From Armatimonadota bacterium (GTDB taxonomy: Bacteria; Armatimonadota; UBA5829), in the NCBI GenBank assembly GCA_023474015.1, contig JAMCYN010000027.1, positions 1-64,000 on the forward strand: DNA of 64,000 nt, in the 5' to 3' direction. The number at the start of each line of letters is the position of its first letter. The stretch's first letter is position 1. The notes beneath the pieces were generated by a model. It had not been told where the DNA came from. It did no database searches and worked only from the letters and a program-made list of their open reading frames with translations. Of the stretch, positions 24,701 through 33,010 are shown one piece after another. A program made the position numbers and the translations under genes.

Positions 24701-26302
24701 ATGAGTATATATAGAATGAGGACGGAGTTCGGCCACTATCTGAAGTGGGTGCTATACGTCATAGTCTTGATCTTTGTCATCGGCGCGATCTATAGTTTCA
24801 GCGGCGGCGGCGGCATCACGGATGGTGGGCGGCAAGCCGAGGGCGGCTCCGATGTTGTGGCTAAGGTCAACGGCGCGGAGATCACCCGGAACGCTTTCGA
24901 CTCTGTTTGGAACACCTATCAACAGCGCGCCAGCGAGGCCCGGATTCAGTCAACGCTGCAGTTTGCCGATATGAAGGCGGGCGTGCTGCAGCAGATGATC
25001 AATAGTTACCTGATTCTGAGCGCCGCCCAGCAGATGGGCGTGGATATCAGCGACAGAAAGGTCGACGAGCAGGTCGAGAAGGTGGTCGTCGAGTTCCTGA
25101 AGCAGAACCGCGAGAGCGTCCTTGGTAAGAGAAAGAAGTACCAGGCCGAGGACCCGCGGGACGACGGCGAATACAAGAGCGAGCTTGCGAACGCGGAAAC
25201 CTCGATATCGCAGCAGGAAGAGATGTTCCGTCAGCGAATACCCAAGGACGAAATAAGGGCACAGATCGCTCGGGAAGGCATTACCGAGAAGATCAAGTCC
25301 GAGATCAAGCCGGTGACCGACAGGGACGTTACCGACAGCTACAACCTCTACAAGGTCGCGCAGATTCTCTTGCCCAAGGGCGGGGCGCCGGAAGAGCAGC
25401 TTCAGACTAAGGCGAACAAGATCGTGAGCGAGACCAAAGCGGGCGGCGATTTCAACGCCCTGGCAAAGACGGCAAACGCCGACGGCCCGTTGAGCAAGAC
25501 CGGCGGAAAGGCTGAGTATTCGTGGGAAACCCGCTATATGTATCCGCCGGAGGTGCGTGAAGCTATCGAGAGGCTTAAGCCTGGAGAGGTCACTCCGGCC
25601 ATAAGCACCGGGTTCGGAATTTATATAGTCAAACTGGAGAATGTGGCGCCGAAGCTGCCCGCGAAGATCGACAAGAAGACTATGAACGCGCGCAGGAAAG
25701 AGATTGCGCAGGATCGGGAGATGGCCGCCGGCATGGCGTTCGGCAAGCGGATGAGTGAGAAGCGGAAGGTGCAGGTGCTCGATCCGGAGTTGCAGGCTTA
25801 TTGGCAGCTTTCGGAGGCTCAGCAGCAGTACTTGAACCAGGCGGAGTATCGCAAGCTGCGCGGTCTGGCGATTGCTTCCCTGGCCAAAGCGGTCAAGGAG
25901 CGGCCCAACAACATACTCGCCAAGGCCAAGCTGGCCCAGTTGTATAACGAGGACGGCCAGGCGGCCAAGGCGGAGTTGATTCTGTATGGTATGCTCAGTG
26001 GTAAGGAAGTCCTCGCGGACACGCCCGACCTCTGGATACTGTTGGGCGATGCTCAGGCCAAGCAGAATAAGAGTGATAAAGCCGTCAAGAGCTACCAGAC
26101 AGCCAGCGAGTCTGCTCGCAACGATCCCAACATCCATCAGCAGTTGATGCTGAAGTACAAGCAACTCGGCAGGCAGGACCTGGTCGCAGCCGAGCAGAAG
26201 TGGCAGGCGGATTACGACAAACGTATGGCTGCTCTGAAGGCGATGGAGGTGAAGAACGCGCCCAAGCCCGCGCCCGGCGCGCCGTCGAGTCCGACCAGGT
26301 AA
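24701..26302 (+). CDS. membrane-anchored SurA/PpiD-like foldase with C-terminal TPR region
   Basis: 533 residues. One N-terminal membrane helix (about 14-33), then a SurA_N-like helical chaperone domain (about 52-200, VVAKVNGAEITRNAFDSVW), a parvulin-type prolyl isomerase domain (about 215-320: VAQILLPKG, then GGDFNALAKTAN, LKPGEVTPAISTGFGIYIVKLE) and TPR-like repeats (about 370-500). It would assist folding of exported proteins on the periplasmic side. The exceptional cytochrome, flagellar and barrel load of this genome gives it obvious clients, but that is inference. ATG 24701 follows GGAGGAATCGTTTC. Confidence 0.88.
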   Translation: MSIYRMRTEFGHYLKWVLYVIVLIFVIGAIYSFSGGGGITDGGRQAEGGSDVVAKVNGAEITRNAFDSVWNTYQQRASEARIQSTLQFADMKAGVLQQMINSYLILSAAQQMGVDISDRKVDEQVEKVVVEFLKQNRESVLGKRKKYQAEDPRDDGEYKSELANAETSISQQEEMFRQRIPKDEIRAQIAREGITEKIKSEIKPVTDRDVTDSYNLYKVAQILLPKGGAPEEQLQTKANKIVSETKAGGDFNALAKTANADGPLSKTGGKAEYSWETRYMYPPEVREAIERLKPGEVTPAISTGFGIYIVKLENVAPKLPAKIDKKTMNARRKEIAQDREMAAGMAFGKRMSEKRKVQVLDPELQAYWQLSEAQQQYLNQAEYRKLRGLAIASLAKAVKERPNNILAKAKLAQLYNEDGQAAKAELILYGMLSGKEVLADTPDLWILLGDAQAKQNKSDKAVKSYQTASESARNDPNIHQQLMLKYKQLGRQDLVAAEQKWQADYDKRMAALKAMEVKNAPKPAPGAPSSPTR

Positions 26303-26323
26303 TAAGGCGCTAGACGCCATATC

Positions 26324-26395
26324 CGGGAGGGCGAGGCTCCCGCCGAGCTAGACTTGTAAGCAGGTGTAAGGCTCGGCAGGAGCCTCGCCCTCCCG
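26324..26395. repeat. family B palindromic repeat, copy 1
   Basis: CGGGAGGGCGAGGCTCCCGC and its near-perfect inverted partner ending GCCTCGCCCTCCCG surround a short loop. When translated, such units give GEAPAEP. Related copies are at 30780-30875 and 37370-37441. It fills the space before rsmI, whose ATG then lacks a visible ribosome site. Confidence 0.75.
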
Positions 26396-26408
26396 TTGTT
26401 TGCTCATT

Positions 26409-27266
26409 ATGCCAGGAACCCTATATATAGTCGCCACTCCGATAGGCAACCTCGAAGACATCACGCTGCGCGCGCTGCGCATCCTGAGAGAGGCGGGCGC
26501 AATTGCGGCGGAGGATACGCGCGTCACCCGCAAGCTCCTCAGCCACTACGATATCCACACCCCGATGATCGCCTATCACCAGAACAGCCGGGCCGAGCGC
26601 GCCGAGGAGATTCTGAGGATGTTGCAGGACGGCAGGAGCGTCGCGCTGGTTTCCGACGCGGGCACTCCCGGCATCTCCGACCCAGGCCACGAGCTGATCG
26701 CGATGTGCATATCGGAGGGCGTGCGGGTGGAGTCGATCCCGGGGCCGTCGGCGGCGATATCGGCGCTGGTAGTCTCAGGGCTTCCCACGGCGCACTTCGC
26801 GTTCGATGGCTTCCCTCCGCGCAAGGAAAACGAGCGGTTGACCTTCTTCAGAAGTCTGAAGACCGAGAGGCGAACGATCATCCTCTACGAATCTCCACTG
26901 AGGCTCATGAAGACCCTCGAGGCGGCGCGTAAGGAACTGGGGGACAGGCAATCGGCAATAGTCCGCGAGGCGACCAAGAAGTTCGAGGAGGTCATCCGGG
27001 GGCCTCTGAGCGAGGCAATCGAGCACTTCACCGAGCGGCGGCCCAGGGGGGAGTTCGTGATTCTCATCCGGGGTGCGTCCCAGGAGGAAGCCGATGAGCA
27101 CGTTCGCCCCGAGGAGAGCCTCGAATCCCGGCTCGCGCATCTTATGGGGTCAGGGTTATCGGAGCGGGACGCCGTGAGGCAGTGCATGATCGAGTTCAAG
27201 CTGCCAAAGCGGCAGGTCTACGCGGCGGCCCTGAAGCTCAAAGGTTCTCCGGAGCCTCCAGCCTGA
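26409..27266 (+). CDS. rsmI: 16S rRNA (cytidine-1402 2'-O)-methyltransferase RsmI
   Basis: About 285 residues. GTLYIVATPIGNLEDITLRA at the start, AEDTRVTRKLLSHY, SDAGTPGISDPG and ESIPGPSAAISAL are diagnostic of this SAM-dependent tetrapyrrole-methylase-fold enzyme, which methylates the ribose of C1402 in the decoding centre of 16S rRNA. I start it at ATG 26409 (MPGTLY); a TTG nine bases upstream is possible. The 3' end overlaps the convergent SpoIID-like gene by 29 bases. Confidence 0.95.
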   Translation: MPGTLYIVATPIGNLEDITLRALRILREAGAIAAEDTRVTRKLLSHYDIHTPMIAYHQNSRAERAEEILRMLQDGRSVALVSDAGTPGISDPGHELIAMCISEGVRVESIPGPSAAISALVVSGLPTAHFAFDGFPPRKENERLTFFRSLKTERRTIILYESPLRLMKTLEAARKELGDRQSAIVREATKKFEEVIRGPLSEAIEHFTERRPRGEFVILIRGASQEEADEHVRPEESLESRLAHLMGSGLSERDAVRQCMIEFKLPKRQVYAAALKLKGSPEPPA

Positions 27267-28542
27267 CATCGAACGGCGCCCGAGGCTTGGTTTCCTTCTT
27301 CTTGCTCGCCGGAGGCCGCGCCGGGGTGGGGGACGGCCCTTGGGCTTTCAGGGGAATCATCGAGAAGTTCGTAGCCTTCGCGATTGGGGCAGCCGGGGCG
27401 GTCAGATCGGTCCCGGGAAAGTAGTGCGCCAGTATCTGCCGGCAGTCGTAGCCGAACGGCGGGCTTGCCAGCGACTTCGCGCCCGTCTGGCATAATCCTA
27501 CTCCGTGCCCGAACCCCTTTCCTCTGATTATGACCGTGCCGTCAGTTTGTGATTCGATGGTAAACAGAGTGCTCTTGAGGTCCAGTATGTCCCGGAGCTT
27601 GCCCCCGGTTATGCTCACCGTAGCGGAGAATCCGGTAATGTCCACGCTGAGCGCTCGGCCGGAGGTGGCGGCCTTGGTCACGGTCAGGCTCTTGAGCCCC
27701 TCCGCTTCCTTGATCCCCTCGCCCGTCAACTTAGACTCGATCTCCGTCAATTTGTACAATTTCTCCCAGGCGACGTGCTGGATGCCGTCCGGCTCGGTGA
27801 CGCCGCGGAGATACGGCGATTTGCAGTCCGGGTAAATCTCGAAGTAGTTTTGGGTGGCGCCGCCGCAGTCGGACGAATACATCACCGAGGCAAGCTGGCT
27901 GCCGAAAGTCAATATAATGCCACGCGTCTCAAGCACCGCTCGGGTACACTTAGGCTTTTCGGCGAGCACACCGAGGTATGCCTGGCAGTGGTCGCCGTCG
28001 CAGATATCGAAGCCTTGGGATGCATGCTTGCGGGCGTTTCGCAGGGCATAAGTTCGAGCGGTGATAGCCTGAGCCTTGAGCGCCTCCTCGGGGTAGAGTT
28101 CGGGCATCTCCGCCGGCAGCACGCCGAGCAGGTAATCCTCGACGTTTACGACATTCACCATCCGTAGCGCGCCGTCCTTGAGACTGACCTCCAGCGTTCC
28201 CCGATACTTGCGCATGGGGCCGCCCTTGGACTCGACAGCGAAAATCGCGCTCGGGTCGGTGGGGGCTAACGTGATCGACGTTCCGGCGGGGGTTTCGGCA
28301 TCGCCGCTCTTGAGAGTGATCTCGGACTCTCCGGCCTGGAGGAATATCTTCTCCGTGGCGTTCGCGAGAGAGCCGGGGACGCCGGTCCGCGTCACAGAGA
28401 ATAGAGACGCAGAGGTAACGCTGATCGCCTTCGTGTCGTTATATCGCGTAAGGCCGACATGAACCACATTCGAGGTGTCACAGTGCGCGGCCAAGGGTAG
28501 GAGAGCGAGGACAATTATCGCGGCACACAGTAACCTTTTCAC
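27238..28542 (-). CDS. secreted SpoIID/LytB-family protein
   Basis: About 434 residues from GTG 28542, which follows GGAAGGGA and yields a clean signal peptide (VKRLLCAAIIVLALLPLAAHC). The SpoIID core spans roughly 110-400: VNVEDYLLGVLPAEMP, EALKAQAITARTYAL, CQAYLG, then YSSDCGGAT and FGHGVGLCQTGAKSLA. In sporulators SpoIID is a lytic transglycosylase acting on denuded glycan, and outside them LytB-type proteins stimulate wall amidases. The Pro/Lys-rich tail is low complexity. No other sporulation gene is present, so a wall-remodelling role is more likely. Confidence 0.9.
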   Translation of the reverse strand: MKRLLCAAIIVLALLPLAAHCDTSNVVHVGLTRYNDTKAISVTSASLFSVTRTGVPGSLANATEKIFLQAGESEITLKSGDAETPAGTSITLAPTDPSAIFAVESKGGPMRKYRGTLEVSLKDGALRMVNVVNVEDYLLGVLPAEMPELYPEEALKAQAITARTYALRNARKHASQGFDICDGDHCQAYLGVLAEKPKCTRAVLETRGIILTFGSQLASVMYSSDCGGATQNYFEIYPDCKSPYLRGVTEPDGIQHVAWEKLYKLTEIESKLTGEGIKEAEGLKSLTVTKAATSGRALSVDITGFSATVSITGGKLRDILDLKSTLFTIESQTDGTVIIRGKGFGHGVGLCQTGAKSLASPPFGYDCRQILAHYFPGTDLTAPAAPIAKATNFSMIPLKAQGPSPTPARPPASKKKETKPRAPFDVRLEAPENL

Positions 28543-28738
28543 GGCATCCCTTCCGAGTTTATGCTTGGTCTCCAGGGTAACATGGCCTAAAGACGGTGTC
28601 AAGGCGTTCGGATTGCTTGGGTTGTAGACACTCCTGATGCAAATATGCTATCCTTGTCCTGTTTACAATCAAGCTGCGGTTGGCGAGGTTCCACGGGACC
28701 TCCGGGCATCGCTGCGAGACAGGAGGCAATGACGCGTC

Positions 28739-29962
28739 GTGATAGTCGTTCAAAAATACGGTGGAAGCTCTGTCGCCACGACTGAGAAGATCGCGGCGGT
28801 GGCGAAACGCATCGCCGAGCGCGCTAAAGAGGCGCAGGTCGTGGTTGTGGTGTCGGCGATGGGTGATGCGACCGACGAATTGATCAGCATGGCGAAGCAG
28901 TTGTGCGTGATGCCGGATGAGCGCGAGATGGACAAGCTACTCGCGACGGGTGAGCAGGTATCGAGTGCCCTGCTGGCGATGGCTCTTATGGAGAGCGGCC
29001 AGTGTGCGGTGTCGCTCACCGGCGGGCAGGCTGGGATCATCACCGAGCGTATCGCCGGGAAAGCGCGCATCCTCAAGATCGACGGCAAGCGTCTTAAGGA
29101 CGAGCTAAAGAAGGGCAATGTGGTCGTGGTCGCCGGTTTTCAGGGGATCACCGAGAACGTCAGTTGGGCCGATATCACCACGCTCGGCAGAGGCGGTTCC
29201 GATACGACCGCCGTGGCCCTAGCGGCCGCGCTGAAGGCCGACGCATGTGAGATCTACACCGACGTTGACGGCGTCTTCACAGCCGATCCCCGAATCGAGC
29301 CGAACGCGGTCAAGTTGCATGATATATCCTATGAGGAAATGCTCGAGATGGCCGGCCAGGGCGCGCGGGTTATGCACTCCCGCGCGGTTGAACTGGGACA
29401 GCTATATGATGTCGAAATCCTTGTCGCGAACAGCACCAGGGACGTTCCCGGCACGGTTATCAAGAAGGAGGACCCTGAAATGGAAGTACGCAACCCCGTC
29501 CGCGGGATTGCTCACGATACGGACGTAACCCGCTTCACCGTCGTGGCCGTCCCAGACAAACCCGGCATCGCCGCGAAGATATTCCACGCTCCCGCGCAGG
29601 CCAATATCAACGTGGATGTCATCGTCCAGAACGTCAGCGCCGCGGGTCACGTGGACGTGTCATTCACGGTGGCCGACGCGGACTTCGAGAAAGCCAAGAA
29701 AGCCATCGAGCCGATTGTGGCCGATCTGGAGGCCAGGGAGCTTCTGGTCGATCAGAGCGTGGCGAAGGTCTCGATAGTCGGCAGCGGCATGCGCAGCAAT
29801 CCCGGCTACGCGGACAAGATGTTCAGCGCTCTGGCGGCGGATGGAATCAACATCCTCTCCATTACCACGAGCGAAATCCGCATCACCTGCCTCATCGAGC
29901 GCGAGAAGGTCAAGCAGGCCGTCCGCGCGCTGCATAAGGCGTTTGAGTTGGAGAAAGCATAA
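28739..29962 (+). CDS. lysC: aspartate kinase
   Basis: 407 residues. The kinase domain begins IVVQKYGGSSVATTEKI, with VSAMGDATDELI, LGRGGSDTTAVALAAALKAD and YTDVDGVFTADPRI. Two ACT domains follow (from about 265: FTVVAVPDKPGIAAKIF and VSIVGSGMRSNPGYADKMFSAL), which bind lysine/threonine for feedback control. It commits aspartate to lysine, threonine and methionine synthesis. Start GTG 28739 lies 12 bases after AGGAGG. The homocysteine-methyltransferase-like gene at 51851 belongs to the same broad pathway but is remote. Confidence 0.96.
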   Translation: MIVVQKYGGSSVATTEKIAAVAKRIAERAKEAQVVVVVSAMGDATDELISMAKQLCVMPDEREMDKLLATGEQVSSALLAMALMESGQCAVSLTGGQAGIITERIAGKARILKIDGKRLKDELKKGNVVVVAGFQGITENVSWADITTLGRGGSDTTAVALAAALKADACEIYTDVDGVFTADPRIEPNAVKLHDISYEEMLEMAGQGARVMHSRAVELGQLYDVEILVANSTRDVPGTVIKKEDPEMEVRNPVRGIAHDTDVTRFTVVAVPDKPGIAAKIFHAPAQANINVDVIVQNVSAAGHVDVSFTVADADFEKAKKAIEPIVADLEARELLVDQSVAKVSIVGSGMRSNPGYADKMFSALAADGINILSITTSEIRITCLIEREKVKQAVRALHKAFELEKA

Positions 29963-29971
29963 AAGGGAATT

Positions 29972-30038
29972 GAAGAATGCAGAATGAAGAATGCAGAATG
30001 GCCTCCCGTTGCAAGGTCCCTTCATTCTGCATTCTTCT
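29972..30038. repeat. GAATGCAGAAT satellite hairpin, family E copy 1
   Basis: GAAGAATGCAGAATGAAGAA and the inverted block TTCATTCTGCATTCTTC form a hairpin around GCCTCCCGTTGCAAGGTCC, directly after lysC. Copy 2 at 32000-32091 forms the start of a peptidase gene. Confidence 0.6.
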
Positions 30039-30073
30039 ACCTCCCACAGGGGAATGCTAAGGATGGAGACCTG

Positions 30074-30673
30074 ATGAGCCACTTTTCCCGCATTCGGTTT
30101 ATCTTGTGGTCCAGGCCGATTTTTCGGACCTGTGAGATCGTCTGCAACCACGCCGCTCGCATATTCGAGAAGAGACAGAGCCTGGCCAAAGCGCGCGCCG
30201 ATTTGGAAGAGCTTAACCGCAAGCGGATGCAATACCAGCGCATCCTGAACCGGATCGGGAGCAGCCACGACCACGTCTGCGCGGAATGCAAGGGAAAGTG
30301 CTGCGGAGGGGCGCGGGAGCGCGACGCTTTCACCGACAGGGTCATCCAGCATCCCGAAACGCCCCACCGCACCGCGCGCCGCAAAGAGGGCAGGATGGCG
30401 GCCTATGAAGTGGAGTGGAACGGCGCCAGGGGAACAACCGCTGTCGCCGATTGCGAGGTTGAGCCTGTCGAAGGGTATTGCCCGGAACTCACCACCAGAG
30501 GATGTCGCATTCCTTATGAGCTTCGCCCTATCCAGTGCACGGCCTATTTCTGCAACGCGACAGTCAACGAGCTATCGAAATCGGAGTGCCGCATCGGCAG
30601 CAAGGCGCTTGTCGGGCTGATGAAGGTCCAGGTGCGCACGGCGCTGTTGGCGTTGAGGTCAAGGGGTAGCTGA
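30074..30673 (+). CDS. cysteine-rich YkgJ-like metal-binding protein
   Basis: 199 residues from ATG 30074 after GGATGGAGACCTG. After an N-terminal helical half come HVCAECKGKCCGG and, later, CPELTTRGCRIPYELRPIQC with a final Cys in TAYFC. This spacing of Cys clusters resembles YkgJ-type (CxCx) zinc or iron-sulfur proteins. Part of the coding sequence near 30463, TTGAGCCTGTCGAAGGG, is identical in type to a common intergenic repeat and encodes VEPVEG, so a repeat seems to have been absorbed between the Cys clusters. The stop overlaps the end of the convergent peptidase gene. Confidence 0.7.
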   Translation: MSHFSRIRFILWSRPIFRTCEIVCNHAARIFEKRQSLAKARADLEELNRKRMQYQRILNRIGSSHDHVCAECKGKCCGGARERDAFTDRVIQHPETPHRTARRKEGRMAAYEVEWNGARGTTAVADCEVEPVEGYCPELTTRGCRIPYELRPIQCTAYFCNATVNELSKSECRIGSKALVGLMKVQVRTALLALRSRGS

Positions 30674-32107
30674 GAGCCTTGATCGCGCGCGATATGCTAT
30701 CGCGTGCGAAAGAGAATCTCGGGATTTCAAATCCCCCATAGTTCTGTTCCGGGCGTCATCGGAGATAACGCCCGATCGGTGGGAGGGCGAACCTCCCGCT
30801 GAGCCGCGCATCTTCATAGAGAGAAGTTCGGCAGGAGACCTTCGGCCTTGCTCAAGACAGGCCTCGCCCTCCCTTCCCTTCTCTCCACTTTCCACTCTCT
30901 GACTCTCCACTTCCCCGGCATATCTCGCCCGCAGTCGCCGATTGATCCAACTCTTGGATGTGATCGGCTTCGGTGTGTGCCTGAAGCACAGCGGACTGGT
31001 CTCGATATCCGCCTCCACATCGCACCTTCTGAACCGCCTCGACCACCTGCCTGCCTCCAACTTCCTGAACGGCTTCATTATGCACAGCAGCAGGCTGTAG
31101 CCTAGCCCCAGCAGGCCCGTGCCGTAGAATGTCGAGGCGAGCGCCGTGGGGTCGTCTTCGGAAAGCGGCTCCAGATAGGGCTTCACGGCCGACAGGCAGA
31201 ACTTCTCCGACGCTGGTGAGAGTTCGACCCTGCACCTCTCATTCGCGGCGACCGACCGCGCCATCGTCAGAATTACGGACGAGTAGACGCGGTTCTTCGC
31301 CGGGTAGTCCTCGCCGAATGCTGTCTCGATCAAATACGCCGCGTAACCCTGGCACGTATACTTCCGATGGAACAGCCCTGGGTTGCTGTAGGAATGAGAG
31401 CGCGTGAGGGTGACGCCGACTTCGCGCCGCGCCTGCAGGGCCAGGAACTTCAGCGCCGACTCCTGCGCGGCGGACGTGCCCATCGCTACTTCGATCTCGT
31501 TGCCGGGGATACGCGTCGGCTCCGTCCACTCGTGAGCATCGATTAGAAGATGGGGTTTCCAAGCCCTGATTATCGTGTCAACGTGTCGCGCTTCGGGTGT
31601 GCTGAATATGCCCCAATCGCGGTTGATGTCTGTCCCTCCCAGGTTGAGACGCCGCTCCGCCGCGACACCGTCGGGGTTTACCATCGGGACCACCACGAAC
31701 ACGCATTCTGAGAGAATCCCCGGATATACATCGGAGGCCAACCTGACGCTCAGGGACATAATAGATTTGACGGCGGCATACTCGCTGCCGTGCTGGCCCG
31801 CGCAAACAAGTATCCGCGCCTTCTCGTCCGGATTCGCGGCGAAGTCTGAGATTACAAACGCCGGTATGCACCTTCCCCCCGCCGACTTGCCGAACGGCAG
31901 CAGCCTCACATTAGGGGAGTTCGACAGCAGCCGAACCTGCCGCATCACCTGGTCGTAGCGATTGACACTTTCGGCGCAGCTCGCCGCCGAAGCGCAGAGC
32001 AGAATGAAGTGCAGAATGAAGAATGCAGAATGAAGAATGGGGAAGAGGCCTCCCTTCATTCTGCATTCTGCATTCTGCAATCTGCATTCTTGCGCCCTAC
32101 GACTCAT
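30659..32107 (-). CDS. M14-type zinc carboxypeptidase family protein with repeat-derived ends
   Basis: 482 residues. The catalytic core (about 45-300) has zinc ligands in GQHGSEYA (His106, Glu109) and DAHEW (His192), a substrate-binding NRDW (162-165) and the catalytic Glu in YLIETAFGED (Glu261), as in M14 enzymes. A membrane helix follows near 330. Residues about 6-36, which make most of the signal peptide (FPILHSAFFILHFILL), are encoded by the family E satellite. The C-terminal tail after about 400 is encoded by a GAGAGTGGA satellite and family B repeat. Its start overlaps the FlgN-like gene by ATGA. Confidence 0.8.
   Translation of the reverse strand: MSRRAQECRLQNAECRMKGGLFPILHSAFFILHFILLCASAASCAESVNRYDQVMRQVRLLSNSPNVRLLPFGKSAGGRCIPAFVISDFAANPDEKARILVCAGQHGSEYAAVKSIMSLSVRLASDVYPGILSECVFVVVPMVNPDGVAAERRLNLGGTDINRDWGIFSTPEARHVDTIIRAWKPHLLIDAHEWTEPTRIPGNEIEVAMGTSAAQESALKFLALQARREVGVTLTRSHSYSNPGLFHRKYTCQGYAAYLIETAFGEDYPAKNRVYSSVILTMARSVAANERCRVELSPASEKFCLSAVKPYLEPLSEDDPTALASTFYGTGLLGLGYSLLLCIMKPFRKLEAGRWSRRFRRCDVEADIETSPLCFRHTPKPITSKSWINRRLRARYAGEVESQRVESGEKGREGEACLEQGRRSPAELLSMKMRGSAGGSPSHRSGVISDDARNRTMGDLKSRDSLSHAIAYRARSRLSATP
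30780..30875. repeat. family B palindromic repeat, copy 2 (inside a gene end)
   Basis: GGGAGGGCGAACCTCCCGCT and the partner GCCTCGCCCTCCC, with a longer loop than copy 1. It lies within the C-terminal coding part of the M14 peptidase. Confidence 0.65.
32000..32091. repeat. GAATGCAGAAT satellite, family E copy 2 (inside a gene start)
   Basis: Runs of AGAATGAAG/AATGCAGAAT followed by the inverted CATTCTGCATTCTG array. It encodes residues about 6-36 of the M14 peptidase. Confidence 0.65.
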
Positions 32108-32604
32108 CGCTGTCTATCCAGGAACACCGGCGTATCGTGCCGGTGGGCGGGGCCGTAGGCGGCGTCGAGCTTGCGCCGCTGGGCCGACGTGCGGAGGGCC
32201 TTGGACACGGACTTGAGTCTTTCCTTGAGGATTGCCTCACACTCGGCCTGACAGGTCATCACCTCGTCTGCCAGTGCCTGAGCGTCGGCGTGAAGCTCAA
32301 GGACCCATACTGCTGTGGCTTTCGATGCACCGTCGGTCCCGTCCGCCGCGCGCTCGGCTTCTCGCAGTAAAGCGTGCTCGCCTGCGTTTCGACCCCTGGA
32401 GATCGAGGCGAACTTGACGCATTCTTCCTGACGCCGCTCCAGAATTGCTCTGATATCGGCGGAGGGATCGCGCTGGAGAGTTACGCGCATCTCGCGGCCG
32501 ACATCGGACAGCCGCGCGAGCGCGAGGTTTCTCTCCTCCAGCAACGAGGCGAAGCTTCTAAGGGAGGCAAGCGTGTCCCGCCTTCCGGACGCCATCTCGC
32601 TCAT
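32104..32604 (-). CDS. FlgN-like flagellar export chaperone (putative)
   Basis: 166 residues from ATG 32604, which overlaps the fliS stop and follows GGAGGCGGC. The product is almost entirely helical, with long Leu/Glu/Arg-rich stretches (LASLRSFASLLEERNLALARL and ILERRQEECVKFASI). FlgN, the chaperone for hook-filament junction proteins, is a helical protein of similar size and often follows fliS, but its sequence is poorly conserved, so the name rests on context. It could also be a FliT-like protein. The downstream peptidase gene overlaps its stop. Confidence 0.6.
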   Translation of the reverse strand: MSEMASGRRDTLASLRSFASLLEERNLALARLSDVGREMRVTLQRDPSADIRAILERRQEECVKFASISRGRNAGEHALLREAERAADGTDGASKATAVWVLELHADAQALADEVMTCQAECEAILKERLKSVSKALRTSAQRRKLDAAYGPAHRHDTPVFLDRQR

Positions 32605-32999
32605 GCCGCCTCCTTCATGTTCTCCGCCTGCAGGTTCTTCTCGGCCTGCCCCCATGCTTCTCGGAGATCTACCAGTATCTTTATCGCCTCTGCCAGCGCG
32701 GCCTGATCCTGGTTGATATTGGCCAGGTTCAGCTTCTCTATCACATAGGCATAGAGAGAGCGGAGCCGAGCGACAAGGACCGGGTCGACTTCTTCCTTGA
32801 GCGTTGACACAAGCTCGACCACAATGGCCGTGGCCTTGCTGATATATGTATTCTGTTCGTCTATGTTGTTCTCTTTGATCTTCTCACCGGCCATCCGGCT
32901 GAACTTGATTGCCCCGTCGTATGCCATAAGCAGGAGCTTGGCGGGAGAAGCGGTAAGTATCTGGTTTTGCTGATACTGTGCATAGCCGTTAGCTGTCAT
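32601..32999 (-). CDS. fliS: flagellin export chaperone FliS
   Basis: 132 residues. The N-terminus YAQYQQNQILTASPAKLLLMAYDGAIKF is the FliS signature. The remainder forms a helical bundle (LVSTLKEEVDPVLVARLRSLYAYVIEKL). FliS binds the disordered C-terminus of flagellin in the cytoplasm and keeps it from polymerising before export. It lies 11 bases after fliD in the same leftward operon, its usual place. Confidence 0.94.
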   Translation of the reverse strand: MTANGYAQYQQNQILTASPAKLLLMAYDGAIKFSRMAGEKIKENNIDEQNTYISKATAIVVELVSTLKEEVDPVLVARLRSLYAYVIEKLNLANINQDQAALAEAIKILVDLREAWGQAEKNLQAENMKEAA

Positions 33000-33010
33000 A
33001 CTGCTGTACC

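Noticed and set aside
27238..28542. Evidence for endospore formation from the SpoIID, SpoIIE-like and SpoIIAA/AB-like proteins
   Set aside because: These domains are common outside sporulators, and no sporulation-specific gene such as sigF, spoIVA or ssp is present.
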